Of a DNA stretch of 64,000 bases, positions 60,464-64,000 are shown one piece after another; the first letter of the stretch is position 1, and the number at the start of each line of letters is the position of its first letter. The position numbers and the translations under genes were made by a program. Under the pieces are notes generated by a model. That model was not told the origin of the DNA and did no database searches. It worked only from the letters and a program-made list of their open reading frames with translations. Source of the stretch: Treponema bryantii (GTDB taxonomy: Bacteria > Spirochaetota > Spirochaetia > Treponematales > Treponemataceae); the NCBI RefSeq assembly GCF_900111035.1, contig NZ_FOFU01000002.1, forward strand, positions 1 to 64,000, given 5' to 3'.

Positions 60464-61816
60464 ATGAATGAACAATTGATTGTTGATTACAAGAATTTTT
60501 TAAACAACGGAAAGACAGAGAGAGAATGCGTTGAGCAGATCATCAAAATGGCCGAAAAAAAGGGCTATAAAAACATTACAAAATTCAAAAAGCTTACACC
60601 TGGCGATAAAGTTTATATAACAAAGATGAACAAAGCCGTTGGACTTTTTGAAATTGGCTTTGAACCTGTTGAAAAGGGAATGAATATTCTCTGTGCACAT
60701 ATTGATTCCCCTCGCCTCGATGCAAAGCAGAATCCTTTCTACGAGAAAGATTGCATTACTTACATGAACACTCATTACTATGGCGGTATTAAAAAATATC
60801 AGTGGACAACTATTCCTCTGGCCATTCACGGTGTTGTTGTAAAGAAAGACGGAAAATCTGTAAATGTTGTAATCGGCGAGAATCAGGACGAACCTGTTTT
60901 CTGTATTTCTGACATTTTGCCACACCTTGCTCAGGATCAGATGAAGGAAAAGGCCAGTGACTTTATTAAGGGCGAAGACCTTGATGTAATTATGGGCTCA
61001 GTTTCTCCAAGCAACACTGACAATCTTACAAAAGAAGAAAAGAAAGAACTTAAAGAAAAAAGCAAAAAGACTGTACTTGCACTTTTGAAAGAAATGTACG
61101 GCATCGAAGAAAAAGATTTTGAATCTGCTGAACTTGAAATTGTTCCAGCCGGAAAAGCCCGCGATATGGGACTCGACCGTTCTATGATTCTTGGATATGG
61201 ACAGGATGACCGTTCATGTGCTTACGCTTCCGTTGCCGCTATGCTTGAGATTCATGCAGGAAAAAGAACTACCTGCTGTCTTTGTGTAGACAAGGAAGAA
61301 ATCGGAAGCGTTGGTGCTACTGGTATGGCTTCTAATCTTTTTGAAAATATGACTGCTGAAATTGTTGCACGTACAGAAGCATCTTACAGTGAGCTTACTT
61401 TAAGACGCTGCCTTGAAAACAGTTACATGCTTTCAAGTGATGTAAATGCTGCTTACGATCCAATGAATGCAAATCTTTTTGATAAAGATAACACAAGTAT
61501 GCTCGGTGGCGGAGTTACATTCCAGAAATATACTGGAAGCCGCGGTAAGTCTGGAGCAAGCGATGCAAACCCAGAGTTCATTGCTAAGGTCCGTGCCGCT
61601 ATGTACGACTCTAACGTAACTTATCAGATGGCAGAACTTGGAAAAGTTGATCAGGGTGGTGGCGGAACAATTGCCTACCACGCAGCAAAATATGGAATGA
61701 ATGTATTGGACGGCGGCGTTGCAGTCTTGAGCATGCACGCACCATGGGAAATCACCAGCAAGGAAGACATCAGCCAGATGTATGAGTGCTGTAAGGCCTT
61801 CCTTGGGTTAAATTAA
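60464..61816 (+). CDS. M18-family aminopeptidase
   Basis: 450 residues. Zinc-site motifs AHIDSPRLD near 79-87, GYGQDDRSCAY near 245-255 and CVDKEEIGSVGATG near 271-284, with a tail histidine in AVLSMHAPWEI near 424. This is the aspartyl/general aminopeptidase (PepC-like, M18) fold, cytoplasmic, forming large oligomers. The length is typical. Its stop overlaps the convergent parB stop by 4 bp. Confidence 0.9.
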   Translation: MNEQLIVDYKNFLNNGKTERECVEQIIKMAEKKGYKNITKFKKLTPGDKVYITKMNKAVGLFEIGFEPVEKGMNILCAHIDSPRLDAKQNPFYEKDCITYMNTHYYGGIKKYQWTTIPLAIHGVVVKKDGKSVNVVIGENQDEPVFCISDILPHLAQDQMKEKASDFIKGEDLDVIMGSVSPSNTDNLTKEEKKELKEKSKKTVLALLKEMYGIEEKDFESAELEIVPAGKARDMGLDRSMILGYGQDDRSCAYASVAAMLEIHAGKRTTCCLCVDKEEIGSVGATGMASNLFENMTAEIVARTEASYSELTLRRCLENSYMLSSDVNAAYDPMNANLFDKDNTSMLGGGVTFQKYTGSRGKSGASDANPEFIAKVRAAMYDSNVTYQMAELGKVDQGGGGTIAYHAAKYGMNVLDGGVAVLSMHAPWEITSKEDISQMYECCKAFLGLN

Positions 61817-62781
61817 GCTTTCTTAGACATCAGGACTTCGTAGATTCTATCGAAGTCCTTTTTATTATCAAAGCCGATTATGATGAAACCTTTGTTAATG
61901 TCGCCCTTGAGGCTGACGTCACGGGTTCCAAAAATATTTCTGAGCTCCTGCTCAAATGCAAGTACATCAGGATCTTTTTTCTGAACCTTTTTATCATCGT
62001 CTTTCTTTGCAGCAGCGCGGCCACCGCCGTTATAGGTGTCGGCGAGAGCTTCTGCTTCGCGTACAGAAAGTCCGTTTCCTACAATCTTAGCAAACATAAC
62101 GCGCATATCTGCATCGTTCTTTACCATAAGGAGAGCACGGGCATGACCAGAAGTAATCTGACCATTTACAAGCGCATGCTGAATATCCTCAGGTAGCTTC
62201 AAAAGGCGGATAGCGTTTGCAACCGTTGCACGGGCTTTACCTACACGCTTTGCAACTTCTTCCTGATTAAGGTCTCCCATCTGAATAAGATTATAATATG
62301 CTGTAGCTTCTTCTATTGGATTAAGGTCGGCACGCTGAATATTTTCAATGAGTGCCATTTCGAGTTTCTGCTGTTCATCAAACTTACGGAGTTGAACAGG
62401 AACTTTTGTAAGTCCTGCCATTCTTGCGGCACGTGTACGACGTTCACCGGCAATAATATAAAAACTTCCGTCTCCGGCATCTTCAACAATAATTGGCTGA
62501 AGGATTCCGTTTGATTTTATTGATTCGCAAAGTTCATCAAGTTGTTTCTGATTAAATTCAATTCGAGGCTGTTTTGGATTAGGCTTAAGGAGTGCAGGAT
62601 CCAGCCACATACTTCCGTCTTCTTCCATCTTAATGGCAGCAGGAAGTTTTGTTCTTTTAAGAGTTGTGTTATGAAGTCCTCCGTTAGTTACAGCACCTGT
62701 AGAAACGGCAACTTCTTCCTGCGCTGCAGGATTCTCACCCAGCAGTGCACCAAGACCTTTTCCTAATGCATTTTTAGCCAC
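61813..62781 (-). CDS. parB: Chromosome-partitioning protein ParB
   Basis: 322 residues. The ParB/Spo0J N-terminal domain at about 60-155 carries the CTP-binding boxes (GERRTRAARMAGL near 113-125, ALIENIQRADLNPIEEA near 142-158). A central HTH follows (NQEEVAKRVGKARATVANAIRLL near 172-194), then a C-terminal dimerisation domain after a lysine-rich linker near 265. The start overlaps the parA stop by 8 bp. I find no parS-like palindrome in this window. Confidence 0.95.
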   Translation of the reverse strand: MAKNALGKGLGALLGENPAAQEEVAVSTGAVTNGGLHNTTLKRTKLPAAIKMEEDGSMWLDPALLKPNPKQPRIEFNQKQLDELCESIKSNGILQPIIVEDAGDGSFYIIAGERRTRAARMAGLTKVPVQLRKFDEQQKLEMALIENIQRADLNPIEEATAYYNLIQMGDLNQEEVAKRVGKARATVANAIRLLKLPEDIQHALVNGQITSGHARALLMVKNDADMRVMFAKIVGNGLSVREAEALADTYNGGGRAAAKKDDDKKVQKKDPDVLAFEQELRNIFGTRDVSLKGDINKGFIIIGFDNKKDFDRIYEVLMSKKA

Positions 62782-63529
62782 GGCGAATCACCTCTTCTGC
62801 AAGTTTTGCATAACTGCGGGCACCTACACACTCAGGATCGTATTTACAGATAGGAAGTCCATGTGAAGGAGCTTCTGAAAGTCGTACATTTCTAGGAATA
62901 ATTGTATTGAAAACTACATCCTTGAAATATGACTTAACCTGCATTACAACATCCTGGGCAAGACGTGTACGTGAATCATACATAGTAAAGAAAATACCAC
63001 CGATCTTAAGGTCAGGATTAATTCCTTTCTGAACCTTCTGAACGGTCTGCAAAAGAAGTGTGATTCCTTCAAGGGCAAAATATTCACACTGCATAGGAAC
63101 GAGTACTGAATCAGCGGCTGCAAGGCCGTTAAGTGTAAGAATACCAAGGGAAGGTGGACAGTCTATCAGAATATAATCATAAATAGCCTTAAGTGGTTCA
63201 AGCGCATTCTTAAGATAGAATTCGCGGTCTTCCTGGTCTGCAAGCTCTATTGCAACACCCGAAAGGTCAATTGAAGCACTGATTGCATCAAGATTTTCAA
63301 CAGGAGTTTTCTTAACAGCCTTTTCACCTTCTACCTGACCGGCAAGAAGCTCATAAATAGTAGGCTTGTCTTTTGAAACTCCTACACCACTAGACATATT
63401 TCCCTGTGAGTCAAAATCAACAAGAAGAACCTTTTTACCTGCGAGTGCGATATATGCACCAATATTTATTGCAGAAGTAGTTTTGCCGACACCACCCTTC
63501 TGGTTTACAAACACAATACACTTTCCCAT
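62774..63529 (-). CDS. parA: Chromosome-partitioning ATPase ParA/Soj
   Basis: 251 residues from the ATG at 63529; an alternative TTG at 63538 is less likely. Deviant Walker A VNQKGGVGKTTSAINIG near 6-22, then LVDFDSQGN near 38-46 and ILIDCPPSLGILTLNG near 119-134. Acts with ParB in origin segregation. A parAB pair often lies near oriC in bacteria, so the replication origin may be near but is not seen here. Confidence 0.95.
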   Translation of the reverse strand: MGKCIVFVNQKGGVGKTTSAINIGAYIALAGKKVLLVDFDSQGNMSSGVGVSKDKPTIYELLAGQVEGEKAVKKTPVENLDAISASIDLSGVAIELADQEDREFYLKNALEPLKAIYDYILIDCPPSLGILTLNGLAAADSVLVPMQCEYFALEGITLLLQTVQKVQKGINPDLKIGGIFFTMYDSRTRLAQDVVMQVKSYFKDVVFNTIIPRNVRLSEAPSHGLPICKYDPECVGARSYAKLAEEVIRRG

Positions 63530-63635
63530 ATAACACAATGTATCATTTTTTAAATAATTAGTATACTGTTTAATTATTTGTGAACTCGAAAAACAGAGGC
63601 TTACACATTATAAATAAACAAACAAACAAACCGTG

Positions 63636-63790
63636 AACTTTGGCTCCCGGTCGCATATTTATAGGACAAAAACGCGCAATAATGCGCTAGACGTTGTTTG
63701 TGGTATAGAAACTATTATACTGCCGCTCCCGCGGCAGCCACAAACAAAGTCTTTTTGCCCTACAAATCTGCTCCCTCGCGCCAAACTTTT
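63636..63790. repeat. Nested branched inverted repeat (cloverleaf-like)
   Basis: The outer imperfect stem pairs 63636-63673 with about 63749-63790. Inside are hairpin GCGCA/TGCGC (63674-63687), stem GACGTTGTTTGTGG (63690-63703) with 63738-63751 (13 of 14), and within that CTGCCGC/GCGGCAG (63720-63726 with 63731-63737). It fills most of the 316-bp gap between parA and the next gene. It may be a mobile palindrome or a structured RNA. The rest of the gap shows only AT-rich sequence. Confidence 0.72.
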
Positions 63791-63854
63791 CTTTAGTTCT
63801 TTATAATGCAAAAGTCCTATGTGTACGTTTTATAAAACTTACGGGGTAAAAAAA

Positions 63855-64000
63855 ATGATACTTAGTGTTACATTGTCAAAACCGGCTGGAGACATCGAAA
63901 AGAAGCTTGGCAGGCCATATCAGAAAATTAAGTTTAAACTCGTGAATACGGCGGACGGGGCATTGTATCAGGAAGAAATGTTCACTAAAACACAGGTATT
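63855..64000 (+). CDS. Partial unknown gene running off the window
   Basis: Open from ATG 63855 to the window end, 48 codons. Begins MILSVTLSKPAGDIEKKLG and contains a basic stretch GRPYQKIKFKL. No domain is recognisable at this length. GGGG at 63843-63846 is a weak ribosome site 8 nt from the ATG. A TATAAA at 63831-63836 could be its -10. Confidence 0.5.
   Translation, partial: MILSVTLSKPAGDIEKKLGRPYQKIKFKLVNTADGALYQEEMFTKTQV

Noticed and set aside
62774-63854. parS site or oriC near parAB
   Set aside because: No TGTTTCACGTGAAACA-like palindrome and no run of DnaA-box-like repeats could be seen.

Overview
The window reads as a chromosomal segment of a host-associated spirochaete, most likely a Treponema or close relative. 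This rests on the family content: a moxR-DUF58-Bat operon with a fused BatA/BatB/TPR protein, a short methionine synthase without a reactivation domain, formate-tetrahydrofolate ligase, many lipoproteins with loose spirochaetal lipoboxes, a BspA-type leucine-rich-repeat lipoprotein, and a long PRPP synthetase. No genome comparison was possible, so the genus is an inference.

Layout. 0.2-4.3 kb: ybaK, metH and an EamA transporter on the plus strand, ending in a large nested inverted repeat. 4.5-7.1 kb: a solute-binding lipoprotein and an aminotransferase on the minus strand. 7.4-14.6 kb: the Bat (aerotolerance-type) operon plus an Smr protein. 14.6-18.3 kb: a phosphodiesterase-like lipoprotein, an orphan D12 DNA methylase and aroA on the minus strand. 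18.3-21.1 kb: a degenerate purH-like gene and mraY. 21.2-25.6 kb: M20 peptidase, galE and small lipoproteins or a VWA protein. 25.7-29.7 kb: an unknown gene, an XRE-cupin regulator, citrate synthase and an rsuA-type pseudouridine synthase. 29.6-37.6 kb: a membrane protein, fhs, a receiver-like/HATPase/cNMP protein, tRNA-Arg with a broken copy, an MBL hydrolase, a HAD phosphatase, an FGGY kinase and prs. 37.7-45.7 kb: an AT-rich seven-gene island. 45.7-51.9 kb: glycosyltransferase and two large lipoproteins. 52.1-63.5 kb: an AGCS symporter, tRNA-Cys, Nudix, a fused ECF module, a FecR-like/barrel-like envelope cluster, LacI, an M18 peptidase, and parB-parA.

The most striking object is the island at 37.68-45.68 kb. 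It has a consensus -35/-10 promoter with a palindrome in the spacer. Seven co-directional genes follow: a radical SAM enzyme with unusual cysteine spacing, a MurA-like enolpyruvyl transferase with an altered substrate-contact residue, a B12-type radical SAM enzyme, an AMP-forming ligase, a MATE exporter, a free-standing acyl carrier protein, and a protein resembling the BtrH-N-like proteins of NRPS clusters. I read it as a compact, probably undescribed small-molecule pathway: build a carrier-bound acid, modify it by enolpyruvyl and radical chemistry, release it and export it.

Second-tier signals are: a GC-rich palindromic repeat inserted twice, in opposite orientations, in frame at the domain linkers of metH, with a third intergenic copy; a recurring -10 hexamer only 6-9 nt from the start codon with no Shine-Dalgarno (about ten genes), suggesting many leaderless mRNAs; a shared TGCATAATTATGCA-type motif upstream of citrate synthase and the aminotransferase; large nested inverted repeats at 4.3 and 63.7 kb; and a tRNA-Arg locus with a tRNA pseudogene split by a hairpin.
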